Position numbers and translations under genes: made by a program | From: Chamaelirium japonicum | Taxonomy: Eukaryota; Streptophyta; Magnoliopsida; Liliales; Melanthiaceae | Assembly: GCA_947650365.1 (NCBI GenBank) | Contig: OX393549.1 | Span: 96,031,514-96,095,513, forward strand | Direction: 5' to 3' | Length of the DNA stretch: 64,000 nucleotides | Shown here: positions 62,581 through 64,000 of the stretch, piece by piece | Layout of the letters: each line of letters begins with the position of its first letter | Position numbering within the stretch: position 1 is the stretch's first letter | The notes under the pieces: generated by a model | What the model was told of the DNA's origin: nothing | Databases searched by the model: none | What the model saw: only the letters and a program-made list of their open reading frames with translations

Positions 62581-63933
62581 TTAGTTGGATCCAGACGCAA
62601 TATGGGGTGACAATTTCTTATCGTAAAACATTAATTGCAAAAGAGTTAGCTTTAAATGATCTCAGAGGTGGGTGGGAGCCTTCTTATAAATTATTACCAT
62701 CATATTGCTTGGAGTTACAATGAGTTGACCCAGCTGTAGGGATGTTAACTCGTGAACATGATAATGCATTCCAAAGATTTTTATGGTCATTTGGTCCATC
62801 AATTTGAAGCTTCAAAAAGGTACGACCCATTGTTTCTCTTGATGGCACACACATTAGAGGGAAGTATCTTGGTATGCTTTTAATAGCTACATGTGTAGAT
62901 GGTAACTAAGGAATATTTCCCTTAGCTTTTGAGGTGGTTGAATCTGAAAATCAGTCATCATGGAATTGGTTTCTTCAAACGTTACATGAACGTGTTATTG
63001 GCGCATAAAGGGAGCTTGTTTTAATTTCTGATTCACATAAAGGCTTGATGAAGGCCATTCCTATTGTTTTTCCCAATGCCCATCATAGCTATTGCTTAAG
63101 GCATTTGGTTGAAAATTGTGTTACAGCAAATAAGCAGTATTCGGCACGTAAAATGATATGGAAAGTTGCAAGGGCATTCTCTATTCCAGAATATAATATG
63201 GCCATGAAAGAGTTTTATGAGTCTTGTCCTCGTAGCTACTCTTGGATGAATAAAATAGGACCCGAGTATTGGGCGAGAGCTCACTTTCTTGGAAAACGAT
63301 ATTTCTTTTTGACTAACAATATGTCTAAATCTATGAATTCTGTACTAAAGCATATAAGAAGCCTTTCCATTACTCTAATGGTTGAATCCATTCGTACCAA
63401 GATTGCTGAGTATTTCTTCAAAAGAGGTGCTCGTGGCCAGGACATAAAGACTATAATGACACCATATGCTAAGGAATATATGAAGAAAACTTCTGATTAT
63501 GCACGATATAAGCTGATACCTATTCCAGCTAGCCAGTATGTTTTTCAGGTATAGAGTGAGTTTAACCAATTTGAAGTTAATTTATAAAGACACGGATGTT
63601 CTTGTAGGAAGTTTGATGTGATGGGTAATCCATGTATCCACGCAATGGCAGCAATTGCATATCGGCATGAGTCTCCATATCAGTATTGTGAGGAATGGTT
63701 CACTATAGATAAGTATAGAGATACGTACATGGAGGTAATGCACCTGACTGTTAATTAGAGTCAATAGTTAAACAGACGGGATGATCTGTTTATTTTACAG
63801 CCACATAGTACCTGCAGGACGTTCAAAAAAAATCCGGATCAAATCAGTTGGTGAAAATAAATCTAAAAATCGTTGTAAAAAATACAAGCATATTGGTCAT
63901 AATGTTTGCACATGTAAATTTCCAACCGTGTGA
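62581..63933 (+). pseudogene. MuDR-like (MULE) transposase, 5' part cut by CACTA
   Basis: One continuous frame from 62581 to about 63733 with no frameshift. N-terminal part (YGVTISYRKTLIAKELAL, YKLLPSYCLEL); DDE core with first D in SLDGTHIRGKYLG (62841), second D in LISDSHKGL (63030); the usual catalytic E of the AESxN motif is Lys here (MSKSMN, 63327); SWIM zinc finger (CSCRKFDVMGNPCIHA, about 63597-63645). After a probable intron (about 63733-63800), a zinc-knuckle-like tail (RCKKYKHIGHNVCTC) ends at 63931. In-frame stops at 62721, 62805, 62907, 63006, 63552 and 63585. It would cut and join Mutator-type ends; this copy is dead. The element continues past the window. Confidence 0.88.
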
Positions 63934-64000
63934 TCCTATCAATTTTATTTGTAGTATGTATGATTACATCATATTACTCTCGGATATTGTTCTCTATTCC

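Overview
The window is a block of nested, mostly dead transposable elements from the nuclear genome of a flowering plant. The evidence is Ty1/copia and Ty3/gypsy LTR elements with tRNA-Met-type and TGGCGCCGTCTG-type primer sites, a CACTA (En/Spm) element with TNPD- and TNPA-like genes, a MuDR-like transposase, a Cassandra-type TRIM carrying 5S rRNA-like sequence, and foldback MITEs in (TA)n tracts. The species cannot be named from this. I found no convincing ordinary host gene, tRNA, rRNA locus or CRISPR array. All homology statements come from reading motifs by eye.

Left half (1-32.6 kb). A Ty3/gypsy Tat-like element (Gypsy-2, minus strand, about 24.5-30.7 kb) was interrupted in its RNase H region by a second Tat-like element (Gypsy-1, minus strand, from before base 1 to 24,524). 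Gypsy-1 carries an extra ORF in antisense (plus strand) between integrase and 3' LTR, and 118-bp tandem repeats at its far end. That antisense ORF was split by a copia element (Copia-1, 1446-14529, perfect 5-bp target duplication). Copia-1 was in turn split in its gag by a 3.1-kb LTR-like element (6769-9894) with a cluster of CATGCATG motifs ahead of a TATA box. Nesting is thus four deep. Parts of further gypsy LTRs follow at 30.7-32.6 kb.

Middle (32.6-45.9 kb). One gypsy LTR (Gypsy-4) is split by a complete Cassandra-type TRIM (32964-33686, duplication CATAT) and by a second, older copia element of the same family as Copia-1 (Copia-2, 33722-43732), whose gag frame is still open.

Right half (44.9-64 kb). 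A tandem duplication of about 5.1-5.6 kb (44921-50040 and 50500-56098) has a 23-bp minisatellite exactly at its junction. Each copy holds a chain of unrelated foldback MITEs separated by pure (TA)n, then a gypsy protease remnant, then a TNPA-like gene. The second copy runs on into the CACTA transposase gene (56629-60218), a LINE endonuclease scrap, GC-rich minisatellites, alternating ACCGACGG subterminal repeats and the CACTACAAAAAA end at 62580. The CACTA sits inside a MuDR-like transposase whose frame has six stops but no frameshift.

The most unusual structure is the (TA)n/MITE array: at least five MITE types, sharing only purine-rich G-containing tips and location in (TA)n, stacked in one microsatellite and then duplicated, with one MITE present in one copy only. 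TA-microsatellite-seeking Mutator-like elements are known in plants (Micron in rice, MuTAnT in Medicago), so the behaviour is not new, but this stack of families and the built-in before/after comparison deserve a closer look.
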